From Levilactobacillus lanxiensis (GTDB lineage Bacteria > Bacillota > Bacilli > Lactobacillales > Lactobacillaceae), in contig NZ_BOLN01000011.1 of assembly GCF_016861655.1 (NCBI RefSeq), positions 1-64,000 on the forward strand: a DNA stretch of 64,000 bases, in the 5' to 3' direction. A model generated the notes under the pieces. It did no database searches, was not told where the DNA came from, and saw only the letters and a program-made list of their open reading frames with translations. Both the position numbers and the translations under genes were made by a program. Positions 47,773 through 57,006 of this stretch are shown here, in pieces (within the stretch, counting starts at the first letter, position 1; the number at the start of each line of letters is the position of its first letter).

Positions 47773-47811
47773 ACATTTGTGCAAAGTTTCCACCCCGCCG
47801 CCCGAAAGCTG

Positions 47812-47863
47812 TTGACAAGTTTTCAATTTCTGGTAAACTACTAAACGGTAATCATTACTGTTT
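47812..47863 (+). promoter_or_regulatory. Promoter with Zur-like box for zinc transporter operon
   Basis: TTGACA (47812-47817) -N16- TAAACT (47834-47839) is followed at 47843-47863 by AAACGGTAATCATTACTGTTT, built on the perfect palindrome GTAAT-C-ATTAC, close to the Gram-positive Zur box. It overlaps the expected transcription start. The resulting leader of about 400 nt contains a family B-related element. Confidence 0.75.
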
Positions 47864-48039
47864 ACATAAAGGTATGTTTGTTTAAACATTCTGGTTAGTA
47901 TGCCTATTCGTGTCAGAATAATAATCGTGCGAATGGTTAGTTAGCTTATCTGTTGTCTAGCGTTTACCGACCTAATGGTGAAGAAGAGCACCAGAACTTA
48001 AGCGACACTCAACACTGATTCTTGATTGGTGCGCTACCA

Positions 48040-48213
48040 TAGCCGCAGGCAGCCAGGGATGGAGTCAGCGAGGTGGAAGCCCGCTCTTTGGCTGGAACCG
48101 GGCCCCACAGCAGGCGGAATCCCTGAAGGCCGGAGGCGGCTAGGCGGAGGAACGATTCACAGGCTGGAACCGTTCCCCACAGCAGGGCACTTTGAGCCCA
48201 CCGCCGGGAACGG
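48040..48213 (+). repeat. Compact and partial family B elements in the znu leader
   Basis: 48040-48142 keeps only the 3' domain of family B (GAGGTGGAAGCCCGC, GGAACCGGGCCCCACAGCAGG) on its own stem TAGCCGC..AGGGAT / ATCCCT..GCGGCTA. 48143-48213 is a second 3' fragment (CCGTTCCCCACAGCAGGGC ... CCGCCGGGAACGG). Both lie between the Zur-box promoter and the first transporter gene, so they are transcribed in its 5' leader. Confidence 0.75.
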
Positions 48214-48258
48214 ACAGCGAAGCACACAGCTCACTATTTGATAAAAAATGAAGTAAAG

Positions 48259-49191
48259 ATGGGGATGACGGACTTGCGAAAACAAATAGGACGACTGAAA
48301 GGCCTCCGGTGGCTAGCACTGGTGGCCAGTTTGGTGGCGGTTTTCACCTTGGCGGGGTGCCAAGCAACGACCCAGCCCAAGCAGTCCGGCAAAATCAACG
48401 TGGTGGCGACGCTAGGCTTTTATGGCGAAGCGGCGGAAGCGATTTTAGGTGATCAAGGCAACGTCCACACGATTATCAACAGTCCCAGTATCGACGCCGA
48501 GAGCTATGAGCCGGACGTGAAGACGGCTAAGCTGGTTGCTAAGGCCAACGTGGTGGTTGAGAATGGTCTGGGCTATGACAGCTGGATGGACCGCGTGGTG
48601 GCCGCAAATGAGGGCTCTGGGACGCAGACCTTGTCGATTGGCAAACTCATGGGCAAGACCACGGGGGACAATCCCCATCTGTGGTCGGACCCGACCGTGA
48701 TGACGCAGGTCACGCAGCGGTTGGTCACCCAGTTCAGCCGCATCTCACCCAAGCACGCAGCTGATTTCAAACGCCGTGGGGCCGCTTACGAGAAGCAACT
48801 GGCCGTATTAACGAAAACGGCCAAGCAAATCAAACGTCACGCCCACGGGCAGAAGGTCGCTGTGAGTGAACCAGTCTTTGATCTGGCGTTGACCGCGATG
48901 GGCTACCAGGTCAGCGACGGTCATTTTGCCCAATCCATCGAGGAGGACAGTGACCCAACTCCGGCCGACATCACCCAATTACAAAAGCAGATCAAGCACC
49001 ATCAAATTGCCTTTTTCGTGGAGAATACCCAAAACTCCAGTAAGAACGTGACCGCCATGGTCCAGCTCGCCCATAAGTACCACGTGCCCGTGGTTCAGGT
49101 GACGGAGACCATGCCGACCCACCAAACGTACCGGACCTGGATGCTGCAACAGTATCGCCAGGTCCAACGGATTCAGGAGGAGAATCGCTAA
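48259..49191 (+). CDS. znuA: Zinc ABC transporter substrate-binding lipoprotein (ZnuA-like)
   Basis: 310 residues from ATG 48259 (ATG 48265 possible). Lipoprotein signal peptide with lipobox TLAG|C, so it is anchored outside the membrane. Cluster A-I solute-binding fold: INVVATLGFYGE, NPHLWSDPTVM (His ligand), VAVSEPVFDLAL and FFVENTQNSSKN. The first His (usual DPHxYEP) and third His are not at their normal places; Glu occurs instead (DAESYEPD, SEPVF), so the metal site is atypical. The Zur-like box and the following ATPase and permease genes indicate zinc (manganese is an alternative). Confidence 0.87.
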   Translation: MGMTDLRKQIGRLKGLRWLALVASLVAVFTLAGCQATTQPKQSGKINVVATLGFYGEAAEAILGDQGNVHTIINSPSIDAESYEPDVKTAKLVAKANVVVENGLGYDSWMDRVVAANEGSGTQTLSIGKLMGKTTGDNPHLWSDPTVMTQVTQRLVTQFSRISPKHAADFKRRGAAYEKQLAVLTKTAKQIKRHAHGQKVAVSEPVFDLALTAMGYQVSDGHFAQSIEEDSDPTPADITQLQKQIKHHQIAFFVENTQNSSKNVTAMVQLAHKYHVPVVQVTETMPTHQTYRTWMLQQYRQVQRIQEENR

Positions 49192-49892
49192 TGACGGAAC
49201 CAGCCATTTTAAAACTTGAAAATTTAGGCGTGACTTTCCCCAATCACCCGGTGTTTACTGACCTCAACCTGACGATTCATCAGGGGGAGTTCTGGAGCAT
49301 CGTCGGGAAAAATGGGGTCGGGAAGACCACGCTGATGCGGGCCATCCTACACCAATTACGGCCGACGACGGGAAAGGTTTCCTACCTACCCAACGCCGGT
49401 GGGGTGAAGATCGGTTACGTCCCGCAATTTCGGAACATCGACAGTGATTATCCCTTGACTATCAAGGACTTCGTGGGGCTCAACCTGACCGGCTGGAAGT
49501 GGCCATGGTTGTCACGCAAGGAGCACGCGGAAATCGAACACATTTTAGCGGAGACGGGTCTGACAAAATTAGCGAAGCGGCCAATTGGCCAGGCGTCCGG
49601 TGGGGAGCGGCAGAAGGCCTACCTCGCGCAGGCGTTGGTGGAATCACCAAACCTGTTGATTTTGGACGAGTCGACGGCCAGTCTGGACCCGGTCACCAAG
49701 ACCGAGTTGCTGGACCTGGTCATCGAGTTGAATCAGCGGCTCCATCTGACCGTGCTCTTCGTGACGCACGATATTCCGATGGCCCGTAAGTATAGTTCAC
49801 AATACCTGATGTTAACGCCAGCCGGCGCCGAACAGGGCCCCATCAGTGGGTTGACGCAGGAAAAGGTCTGGGAGGGCGAGAAGAATGTTTAG
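49191..49892 (+). CDS. znuC: Zinc ABC transporter ATPase
   Basis: 233 residues; ATG overlaps the znuA stop by one base. Walker A GKNGVGKTTLM (about 40), Q-loop GYVPQFRNID, signature ASGGERQK, Walker B LLILDEST with the catalytic Glu, and switch His in FVTHDIP. Powers metal import through the permease encoded by the next gene, with which it overlaps by 8 bp. Confidence 0.93.
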   Translation: MTEPAILKLENLGVTFPNHPVFTDLNLTIHQGEFWSIVGKNGVGKTTLMRAILHQLRPTTGKVSYLPNAGGVKIGYVPQFRNIDSDYPLTIKDFVGLNLTGWKWPWLSRKEHAEIEHILAETGLTKLAKRPIGQASGGERQKAYLAQALVESPNLLILDESTASLDPVTKTELLDLVIELNQRLHLTVLFVTHDIPMARKYSSQYLMLTPAGAEQGPISGLTQEKVWEGEKNV

Positions 49893-50682
49893 TTATGAAT
49901 TTATGCGCAACGCCTTCGCGGCCGGCACCATCATCGCCATCATTTGCGGTATCATGGGCGTCTTCGTGATTGCCCGGAACATGTCGTTCTTGACGCACAC
50001 GTTGTCTGAAATTGGGTTCTCCGGCGCGGCCTTCGGGGTCTTTGCCGGCTGGGCACCACTGAACGGGATGCTCCTGTTCACGGTCATCAGCTCGGTCATC
50101 GTGGGGCAACTGAGTGCTCGCAGTGAACGGCGTGAGGCGGCCACCAGTGCCATCTCCGCGTTGTTTATTGGGCTAGGAATTTTGTTCCTGTCACTCGCTA
50201 ATAAAAATGCGAGCTACGCCACCAGTATCCTGTTCGGGAGTGTCATCGGCATTAGTGCCAGCGACGTCCAGCAAATGTTGTGGCTGTCGATTCTGGTCCT
50301 GATCATCGTGTTCGTGATCTACCGGTTCTTGAAATTTGATTCGTTCGACCACACGGGTGCCCGGGTCAAGGGACTGTGGACTAACACGCTGTCCATCACG
50401 TTCTTGGTTCTGGTCGCGTTGAGTGTCAGTGTCGCCGCCCAAATCGTGGGTTCCCTGTTAATCTTCATCCTGTTGACGTTACCAGCCGCAACGGCGAAAT
50501 ACTTCGCCCACACGGTCGGCGGCATGATGATCTTAGCGGTCGGCTTAGCCTTGATTGGCGTCTGGGCGGGCCTCACGTTGAGCTACGTGACCAACTACCC
50601 CGTGTCGTTCTTTATCGCCGCCATTGAAGCCGTCTTTTACTTCTTGGCGCTGGGCTGGCAGAAGTTGCAAACGGCGGAATAG
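49885..50682 (+). CDS. znuB: Zinc ABC transporter permease
   Basis: 265 residues with about eight membrane helices and the family ABC-3 pattern: FAAGTIIAIICGIMGVFVIARNMSFLTHTLSEIGFSG near the N-terminus (split by helix breaks) and VGSLLIFILLTLPAATAKYFA in the second half. Forms the membrane channel of the znu system. Last gene of the operon; a family C element begins 5 bp after its stop. Confidence 0.93.
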   Translation: MFSYEFMRNAFAAGTIIAIICGIMGVFVIARNMSFLTHTLSEIGFSGAAFGVFAGWAPLNGMLLFTVISSVIVGQLSARSERREAATSAISALFIGLGILFLSLANKNASYATSILFGSVIGISASDVQQMLWLSILVLIIVFVIYRFLKFDSFDHTGARVKGLWTNTLSITFLVLVALSVSVAAQIVGSLLIFILLTLPAATAKYFAHTVGGMMILAVGLALIGVWAGLTLSYVTNYPVSFFIAAIEAVFYFLALGWQKLQTAE

Positions 50683-50686
50683 AGTG

Positions 50687-50977
50687 TGGAGCGAGCCGTT
50701 TAGGTCCTGAGCATTAACGTCGACTAAGTGATGACCCTGGGCTTGGGTCATTGCTTAGTCGGGGTTAAGCGCAGGGACCTGGCTCGCGGAACACGTTTCG
50801 GAGGATGCCAGGGCCGAAAACTGTTCCGTGTAGAACGAAATTAACGAACTAAGCAAATCTAAGTTGAGCGTAAAGTCTGAGGCTTGGGTCATTGCTTAGT
50901 CGGGGTTAAGCGCAGGGACCTGCCCCACGGAACACGTTTCAGAGGACGCCAGGGCCGAAAACTGTTCCGTGAAGAAC
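50687..50977 (+). repeat. Family C structured repeats (C1 full, C2 5'-truncated)
   Basis: C1 (50687-50836): GCGAGCC/GGCTCGC; AGGTCCTG/CAGGGACCT; TTAA/TTAA; GACTAAGTGATGACCC/GGGTCATTGCTTAGTC, then a second hairpin GGAACA..TTTCGG/CCGAAAA..TGTTCC. C2 (50881-50977) starts at the apical loop and lacks every 5' arm, but repeats the rest closely. No gene was seen from 50683 to 51209. Confidence 0.83.
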
Positions 50978-51091
50978 AAGATTGGCGAACTGAACCAGTC
51001 TGAATTGAACGCAGGTCTCGGGTTGAAATGGGACTAAGTAATCCAATCGTTATCCATACCAAGCGACACTTAAATAAATTAAGCTAAAACT

Positions 51092-51122
51092 AAAGAGTTG
51101 GCCAAACCGGTCAGCTCTTTTT
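51092..51122 (+). terminator. Rho-independent terminator
   Basis: AAAGAGTTGGCC pairs with GGTCAGCTCTTT (wobbles) followed by T5. Probably ends znu read-through transcripts. Confidence 0.7.
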
Positions 51123-51209
51123 CCATACCCAGCGGTAATCACAAAGTGGTTAATCAATTTTGACGACGAATAAAATTTGCAAAAGGTTAACCCGCAACCC
51201 GAAAGTCAA

Positions 51210-51457
51210 CGCCACCAAAAATCACAAAGACAACTGTCAGTGACTAGAGGCGGGTCAAGCAACCCAGCTGTGTCGGCGGTCTTAGCTGAGGTTTCCTACT
51301 CAGCTTAGCCCGCGGGACAACCTTTGAGACCGCCTTTTGGCTCAAAGTTGAGGTGGAAGCCCGCCCCACAGGCTGGAACCGGCCCCATAGCAGGGCTGCT
51401 TGAACCCGCCGTCGGGAACGGAAGGCAACAGCCAGTCCAGTAATTTGGAAGGTGGCG
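51210..51457 (+). repeat. Family B structured repeat (copy B6)
   Basis: Core 51240-51421 with hairpin AGCTGAG/CTCAGCT, GGGACAACC, CTTTGAG/CTCAAAG, CCCCATAGCAGGG and CCGTCGGGAACGG. Outer stem begins CGCCACC (51210-51216) against GGTGGCG (51451-51457) and continues with AAAATCAC / GTAATTT and GACAACTGT / ACAGCCAGTC. Ends about 170 bp before purR. Confidence 0.78.
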
Positions 51458-51557
51458 TAGACCAATCGCCCAACGAAATCGTCAAAAACAAGGAAAATAT
51501 CCCGCTGATTTCTTAAATTTCCGCAAGTAATGTGAATTCTCACGAAAATGTAACGAA

Positions 51558-51570
51558 AAACCCGAACATT
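51558..51570 (+). promoter_or_regulatory. Candidate PurBox before purR
   Basis: AAACCCGAACATT matches the Gram-positive PurBox AWWWCCGAACWWT with one mismatch. It suggests PurR autoregulation; no clear second box was seen. Confidence 0.5.
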
Positions 51571-51624
51571 TATGCTAAAATTGGCTTTACAATTAACTCT
51601 AAAGAAATAGTTGAGGTGAAGAAG

Positions 51625-52464
51625 TTGAAAGTCAGAAGAAGTGACCGGTTGGTTGATATGACCCGGTATTTGTTGGAACGGCCGCATCAATTGGTGTCAT
51701 TGACATTTTTTGCAGCGCGTTATGAGTCGGCTAAGTCTTCCATCAGTGAAGACCTGACCATTTTGAAACGCACCTTCCAAGCACGGGGGACGGGTCTCTT
51801 GGAGACGGTTCCCGGCGCTGCTGGTGGGGCACGGTTCATCCCCTACATTTTGCGGGAAGAAGCCGAACAATTTGTTGATGAAATGCGGACCGAACTGTCC
51901 GAAGCTGACCGCTACCTGCCAGGGGGCTACGTTTACATGTCCGATATCCTGGGGCGGCCCTCAGCTTTGCGTCAGATTGGGCGAATCTTAGCGACCCAGT
52001 ACTTGAATCAGAATGTGGACGTCGTTGTGACGGTTGCCACGAAAGGGATTCCGTTGGCGCAAAGTGTTGCCAACTACCTGAACGTGCCATTTGTCATCGT
52101 GCGTCATGATTCACAAATCACGGAAGGCTCGACCGTTAGTGTGAACTACGTGTCCGGCTCAACCAAGCGTATCGAGCGGATGGCACTGTCTAAGCGCAGT
52201 GTGAAGCCAAACTCACGCGTGTTGATCGTCGACGATTACATGAAGGGTGGCGGGACCGTTGGTGGTCTGCGTTCTTTAGTCGATGAATTTGATTCACAAT
52301 TGGCTGGCGTGGCCGTCTTTGCCGAAGGCGATTTTGCCGGGCAACGGACCGTTAGCAAGTATACGTCGTTACTGAAGATTCAGACGGCGGACGAACAGAT
52401 TCGCGTTTCACAAGGGAACTACTTGACCCAAATCTTTGGCGACGAAAATTCCCAATTAAATTAG
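51625..52464 (+). CDS. purR: Purine operon regulator PurR (Bacillus type)
   Basis: 279 residues from TTG 51625, 6 nt behind GAGGTGAAG. N-terminal winged helix (RRSDRLVDMTRYLLERPHQLVSL, about 4-26) and a phosphoribosyltransferase-like domain with VTVATKGIPLAQSVANYL and the PRPP-binding VLIVDDYMKGGGT (about 202). In Gram-positives PurR responds to PRPP and controls purine genes. Followed 17 bp later by glmU and then prs, which makes PRPP, the conserved order. Confidence 0.94.
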   Translation: MKVRRSDRLVDMTRYLLERPHQLVSLTFFAARYESAKSSISEDLTILKRTFQARGTGLLETVPGAAGGARFIPYILREEAEQFVDEMRTELSEADRYLPGGYVYMSDILGRPSALRQIGRILATQYLNQNVDVVVTVATKGIPLAQSVANYLNVPFVIVRHDSQITEGSTVSVNYVSGSTKRIERMALSKRSVKPNSRVLIVDDYMKGGGTVGGLRSLVDEFDSQLAGVAVFAEGDFAGQRTVSKYTSLLKIQTADEQIRVSQGNYLTQIFGDENSQLN

Positions 52465-52480
52465 CTAGGAGATATTTGGA

Positions 52481-53860
52481 ATGACTACCAGAAATACCAT
52501 TATCCTCGCTGCCGGCAAGGGCACCCGGATGAAGTCGAAGCTGTACAAAGTGTTGCATCAGGTGTGTGGGAAGGCCATGGTCGACCACGTGTTGACCCAG
52601 GTCGAACAGACCAAGATGGATAAAATCGTGACGGTCGTGGGCTACGGTGCCGACGACGTGGAAGCCACGCTGGGCAAACGTACGCAATACGCGCTGCAAG
52701 CCAAGCAAATGGGAACTGGGCACGCGGTCTTACAGACGGAACCGATGCTCAAGGATGAAGAAGGCACCACGCTGATTGTCAGTGGGGATACGCCTTTATT
52801 CCGGGCAGAGACCTTCGACGACCTCTTCGCCTATCACGAAGCTAAGCACGCGGCGGCCACTATTTTGACCTCCGTTGCGCCAGATCCTACCGGTTACGGC
52901 CGGATTGTCCGCAACAACATCGGCATCGTCGAGAAGATTGTGGAACAAAAGGATGCCAGTTCCGAAGAACAAGAAATTCACGAAATCAATACTGGGGTTT
53001 ACGTTTTCGACAACCAAAAGTTGTTCAAGGCACTTCACGAAACCTCTAACAACAACGCGCAGGGGGAATACTACCTGACCGATGTTATTGAAATCTTAAA
53101 GCGCCAAGGTGACATCGTCGCAGCCTACCAAATGACTGACTTCGATGAATCTATGGGGGTTAACGACCGAGTTGCTTTGTCTGCGGCCACGAAGATCATG
53201 CGCAAGCGGATCAACGAAGCCCACATGCGTAACGGGGTTACCCTGATCGACCCAGAAACGACTTACATTGATGCCGGCGTGAAGATCGGTGCCGACACCA
53301 TCATTGAACCTGGCGTTCTGTTAAAGGGCGACACGGTGATTGGCGACGACTGCTACATCGGTGCGCACTCTGAATTACGGAATGCTAAATTAGCCGATCA
53401 CGTGACGGTCACGTCCTCTCTGTTGGAAGACTCCGACATGGCTACGGGCTCAAACATTGGTCCTAACAGTCATTTGCGGCCAGAATCACACATCGGGCCA
53501 AAGGTTCACCTTGGCAATTTTGTCGAAGTGAAGAAGGCCACGATTGGTGAAGGCACCAAGGTGGGTCACCTGACTTACGTTGGGAACGCCAAGCTGGGCA
53601 AGAACATCAACGTCGGTTGTGGCGTGGTCTTCGTCAACTACGACGGCAAGAACAAGCACGAGACGGTCGTGGGCGACGACGCCTTCATCGGATCTAACTC
53701 GAACTTGGTTGCGCCATTGGATGTGGCGGACCACAGTTTCATCGCTGCCGGTTCGACGATTACCGACGCCGTAAATAAATACGACATGGCAATTGCCCGG
53801 GAACGTCAGACAAATAAGCCTAATTATTATCAAAAACTGCCATATCGTGGCGAAGATTAA
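52481..53860 (+). CDS. glmU: Bifunctional UDP-GlcNAc pyrophosphorylase/GlcN-1-P acetyltransferase
   Basis: 459 residues. N-terminal nucleotidyltransferase starts with [18 protein letters not shown] (about 9-26) and has GTGHAVLQT and SGDTPLF; C-terminal left-handed beta-helix hexapeptide repeats run from about 255 ([37 protein letters not shown]). It makes UDP-N-acetylglucosamine for peptidoglycan. Complete and of usual length. Confidence 0.97.
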   Translation: MTTRNTIILAAGKGTRMKSKLYKVLHQVCGKAMVDHVLTQVEQTKMDKIVTVVGYGADDVEATLGKRTQYALQAKQMGTGHAVLQTEPMLKDEEGTTLIVSGDTPLFRAETFDDLFAYHEAKHAAATILTSVAPDPTGYGRIVRNNIGIVEKIVEQKDASSEEQEIHEINTGVYVFDNQKLFKALHETSNNNAQGEYYLTDVIEILKRQGDIVAAYQMTDFDESMGVNDRVALSAATKIMRKRINEAHMRNGVTLIDPETTYIDAGVKIGADTIIEPGVLLKGDTVIGDDCYIGAHSELRNAKLADHVTVTSSLLEDSDMATGSNIGPNSHLRPESHIGPKVHLGNFVEVKKATIGEGTKVGHLTYVGNAKLGKNINVGCGVVFVNYDGKNKHETVVGDDAFIGSNSNLVAPLDVADHSFIAAGSTITDAVNKYDMAIARERQTNKPNYYQKLPYRGED

Positions 53861-53943
53861 GCCGAAGGTCTTGTGTTTCCCGACCCGATAGCATAAAATT
53901 GTTGTAGGAAATTCAGGCAGACTATAGGCTATTGGAGGAAATT

Positions 53944-54924
53944 ATGGCTACGCAATATTTTGACCCTAAACTAAAGATTTTTGCGTTGAACTCCAACAAA
54001 CCGTTGGCAGAAAAAATTGCTAACGAAGTTGGTGTCGAATTAGGGAAAACCTCGGTGGACCGATTCAGCGACGGCGAAATTCGAATTAACATCGAACAGA
54101 GTGTGCGGGGCAGTCACGTTTACGTGATTCAGTCCACGTCAGCACCCGTCAACGATAATTTGATGGAACTGTTGATCATGATCGATGCGTTACGACGGGC
54201 AAGTGCGGCTACCATCAACGTGGTCATTCCGTACTACGGCTACGCGCGGCAAGATCGTAAAGCGCGTTCCCGCGAACCAATCACGGCGAAATTAGTCGCT
54301 AACATGTTACAAACGGCCGGCGTGACCCGGGTCTTAGCATTAGACCTGCATGCCGCCCAAATTCAAGGATTCTTCGACGTTCCAGTTGACCATTTGATGG
54401 GTGCACCGCTCTTAGCGGACTACTTCATCAACAGTGGTTTGGCTGAAAATGCCGTTGTTGTATCACCTGACCATGGTGGTGTGACGCGGGCACGGGCGTT
54501 AGCTGAATTCTTGAAGGCCCCAATTGCCATCATCGACAAGCGGCGGCCAAAGGCAAACGTGGCTGAAATCATGAACATCATCGGTGATGTCAAAGGCAAA
54601 CGCTGCATCATGATCGATGATATGATTGATACGGCCGGAACGATTACTTTGGGTTCGCAAGCCTTAATGGATGCGGGCGCCAAGGAAGTCTACGCTAGCT
54701 GTACCCACCCAGTCTTGTCCGGCCCAGCCATTGAGCGGATTGAGAAATCACCAATCAAGAAATTGGTTGTGACGGATTCCATTCAATTGACTGCCGACAA
54801 GCAAATCGATAAGATCGAACAAATTTCAGTCGGTCCGCTGATTGGTCAAGCCATCAAGCGAATCAACGAAAACCGGCCAGTCAGCCCATTGTTCAAGAAC
54901 CGTTTCCGGAGTCACGAACAATAA
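53944..54924 (+). CDS. prs: Ribose-phosphate pyrophosphokinase
   Basis: 326 residues from ATG 53944, 7 nt behind TTGGAGG. Motifs: [48 protein letters not shown] and the PRPP loop [13 protein letters not shown] (about 220). It makes PRPP from ribose-5-phosphate and ATP, feeding purine, pyrimidine and His/Trp synthesis. Last gene of the purR-glmU-prs set. Confidence 0.97.
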   Translation: MATQYFDPKLKIFALNSNKPLAEKIANEVGVELGKTSVDRFSDGEIRINIEQSVRGSHVYVIQSTSAPVNDNLMELLIMIDALRRASAATINVVIPYYGYARQDRKARSREPITAKLVANMLQTAGVTRVLALDLHAAQIQGFFDVPVDHLMGAPLLADYFINSGLAENAVVVSPDHGGVTRARALAEFLKAPIAIIDKRRPKANVAEIMNIIGDVKGKRCIMIDDMIDTAGTITLGSQALMDAGAKEVYASCTHPVLSGPAIERIEKSPIKKLVVTDSIQLTADKQIDKIEQISVGPLIGQAIKRINENRPVSPLFKNRFRSHEQ

Positions 54925-54936
54925 AAAAGATACGGA

Positions 54937-54978
54937 GAGACTCAAGTGGCGCGGTGGTGCGTGGCTTGGGTCTTTTTT
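54937..54978 (+). terminator. Rho-independent terminator after prs
   Basis: GACTCAAG pairs with CTTGGGTC (one wobble) around an 18-nt loop, followed by T6. Confidence 0.75.
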
Positions 54979-54981
54979 AGA

Positions 54982-55385
54982 GTGCGGAGCGAGCCGCTTA
55001 GACTCTGAGCATTAACGTGACTAAGAGAATATCCCCGCACTTGGGATATTTTCTTAGTCGGGTTAAGCGCAGGAGTCTGGCTCGCGTAGCACGTTTCAGA
55101 GGCTGCCAGGACCGGGAGAGTTCCGTGGAGAACCAGACAAATGGTTTAAAGCAATTTAGATGGAATACTTGGGGTCATTGCTTAGTCGGGGTTAAGCGCA
55201 GGGACCTGGCTCGTGGAACACGTTTCGGAGGCTGCCAGTATCGGGATGGTGCCGTGGAGAACAAGTCCAGATCACTAAAGCAATATTGGCGTCTGGGATA
55301 TTTTCTTAGCCACGTTAAGCGCAGGAGTCTGCCCCGCGTAGCACGTTTCGGAGGCCGCCAGGACCGGGATAGTTCCACACAGAAC
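54982..55385 (+). repeat. Family C repeat array (C3 full, C4 and C5 5'-truncated)
   Basis: C3 (54982-55134): GCGAGCC/GGCTCGC; AGACTCTG/CAGGAGTCT; TTAA/TTAA; GACTAAGAGAATATCCC/GGGATATTTTCTTAGTC; then CACGTTTC...CCAGGACCGGG. Compared with C1, the second and fourth helices have new sequences on both arms. C4 (about 55169-55262) carries C1-type arms and C5 (about 55291-55385) C3-type arms; both lack the 5' half. Confidence 0.83.
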
Positions 55386-55481
55386 TAATTTAACGAAATA
55401 AACGAGTATAATATTAACCACAAACCAGCACCACCAACCGAAAATCACCAAATAACCAAGTCAAAACAAAGGATGAAGCGA

Positions 55482-55835
55482 ATGAAAAACTGGAAAAGAG
55501 CGGCGACCGGAACCGTAGCGGCGGGGCTGTTAGTTGCGTTAGTCATGAAAATTTTAGGCCAATCGTTTATGGTCATTGGGAACCTCTTGTTCATGGTGGG
55601 CTTAGTACTCATCATGTTCGGTGGCATTTGCGTTTTGGCTAAAGGTCATTTGTTTACCGGATGGCGGCACCTCTGGCATCGCAAGGAAAAGGTCGAGCCG
55701 CTGCCAGGTGAAAAGGTGCCGGTGCGGCAAGTGGCTAGTACGAAGAACGCGCCCATCGTGGTCAACACGTTGGCCCGCTTCGGACTAGTTAGTGGCGCCT
55801 GCTACCTGATCTTAGGGGTCGTTTTTACAATTTAA
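55482..55835 (+). CDS. DUF3899-like small membrane protein
   Basis: 117 residues from ATG 55482, 8 nt behind AAAGGA (ATG 55473 overlaps that site). Helices: GTVAAGLLVALVMKILG, VIGNLLFMVGLVLIMFGGICVLA, and a C-terminal RFGLVSGACYLILGVVF, with a central polar loop (HLWHRKEKVEPLPGEKVP). This three-helix plan matches DUF3899 proteins of lactobacilli. Function unknown. Single gene after the family C array. Confidence 0.7.
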   Translation: MKNWKRAATGTVAAGLLVALVMKILGQSFMVIGNLLFMVGLVLIMFGGICVLAKGHLFTGWRHLWHRKEKVEPLPGEKVPVRQVASTKNAPIVVNTLARFGLVSGACYLILGVVFTI

Positions 55836-55844
55836 CTTACTTTG

Positions 55845-55882
55845 AAGAGTCCTTGGTCGTGATGACTACGGGCTCTTTTTTT
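55845..55882 (+). terminator. Rho-independent terminator
   Basis: AAGAGTCC (55845-55852) pairs with GGGCTCTT (55870-55877), followed by T-run. Confidence 0.75.
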
Positions 55883-55902
55883 GACGAAAATTGCTGGCAA
55901 AA

Positions 55903-55932
55903 TAAAAAATCGCCCAAATAGTTGGCGATTTT
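55903..55932 (-). terminator. Terminator of the LysR gene
   Basis: On the minus strand AAAATCGCC pairs with GGCGATTTTTT, giving a stem of 9 bp with a T-run (55905-55914 against 55924-55932). Confidence 0.75.
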
Positions 55933-55944
55933 GGCAAAGTCAGT

Positions 55945-56841
55945 TTAGTTGGTTTGCTTGAGGTGTAAGAGATCGTGCAAAGCTGGATTTTTATTTTGGG
56001 GGTCATAGACCATGACGATTTGATAGTGTTGCGAGTCTAGGGCAAAGGGCCGGTAAACGATGTCCGGGGTGTCGGCGGGTCCATTTTCTAAGAGGCCAGC
56101 TGGATAGAATGCTACGGCTTGATTGAGGGCTACCAGCAACTGCATATGTTCGATGCTGGTCACGCGTAACACGTGGTCAGCTTGTTGGCCCTGAGGCAGG
56201 CTGGCGAGAAAGCTTTCCAGCAGAAAAGTTGAGCTTTCAGGGGTGTAGTATAAAATTGGCGTTTCCTGTAGGTCCGCCACGTTGATTTTGGTCTGTTGGG
56301 CGAGGGGGTTATCCCGGCTGAGTCCCAAGACCATTTCGCCGGTGAAGACGGGGAGTACGGTGAGACCGGTTGTTTCTGGAAGGGTGGTCTTCCCGTAGGC
56401 AATTGAGTAAGCAATATCCAAGGAGCCACGGTGAATACTCTTGATTAGATGTTCATTGCTTTCCTCACGAACGGTGACGTGAACGTCGGGATAGTTTTGG
56501 CTCAGGGCATGGACATCGTTCTTTAGTAAATGACTCTCAAAAATGGAGAAGTAACCAATCTGTAGCGTTTGACTGGTAAGCCGGTCCAGTCCGTGAAGTT
56601 CGTGAACGGCATTGTTGTAATGATTCACAATGTCTTGTGCCTCTGCCCAGAAGAATTGGCCTTGCGTATTGAGCGTGATGGCGTTGGCTTTACGTTGAAA
56701 GAGGGTGACGCCTAGCTCGGACTCAAGTTGCCGAATCTGTTTGGAGACGGCACGTTGCGAGATGAAATGCCGGTCGGCAACCTGCTTGAAACTGCCGTAT
56801 TGCGCGACTTCGAGAAATAAATGAAGATGTTCTAAATCCAC
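55945..56841 (-). CDS. LysR-family transcriptional regulator
   Basis: 298 residues. N-terminal LysR helix-turn-helix: LEHLHLFLEVAQYGSFKQVADRHFISQRAVSKQIRQLESELG (about 3-44, split by turn); C-terminal substrate-binding fold with two lobes from about 90 (LQIGYFSIFESHLL). Divergent from a flavoprotein reductase operon with a 165-bp shared control region, the classical arrangement for a LysR activator of the neighbour. Its inducer is likely the reductase substrate (inference). Confidence 0.92.
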   Translation of the reverse strand: MDLEHLHLFLEVAQYGSFKQVADRHFISQRAVSKQIRQLESELGVTLFQRKANAITLNTQGQFFWAEAQDIVNHYNNAVHELHGLDRLTSQTLQIGYFSIFESHLLKNDVHALSQNYPDVHVTVREESNEHLIKSIHRGSLDIAYSIAYGKTTLPETTGLTVLPVFTGEMVLGLSRDNPLAQQTKINVADLQETPILYYTPESSTFLLESFLASLPQGQQADHVLRVTSIEHMQLLVALNQAVAFYPAGLLENGPADTPDIVYRPFALDSQHYQIVMVYDPQNKNPALHDLLHLKQTN

Positions 56842-57006
56842 GATGCTTCCTCCTAGGGGTCTTATTTGGTTCGCCTGACGAATTCTTTTGTGACTATATT
56901 AACATATATTAACAGGTTAGAATGAAGTCATTCGTTAATCAATTAGTTCAACCGATATTTTTTTATAACCTATTGTGTATAAATTCACTAACAAAATGGA
57001 GGAATA

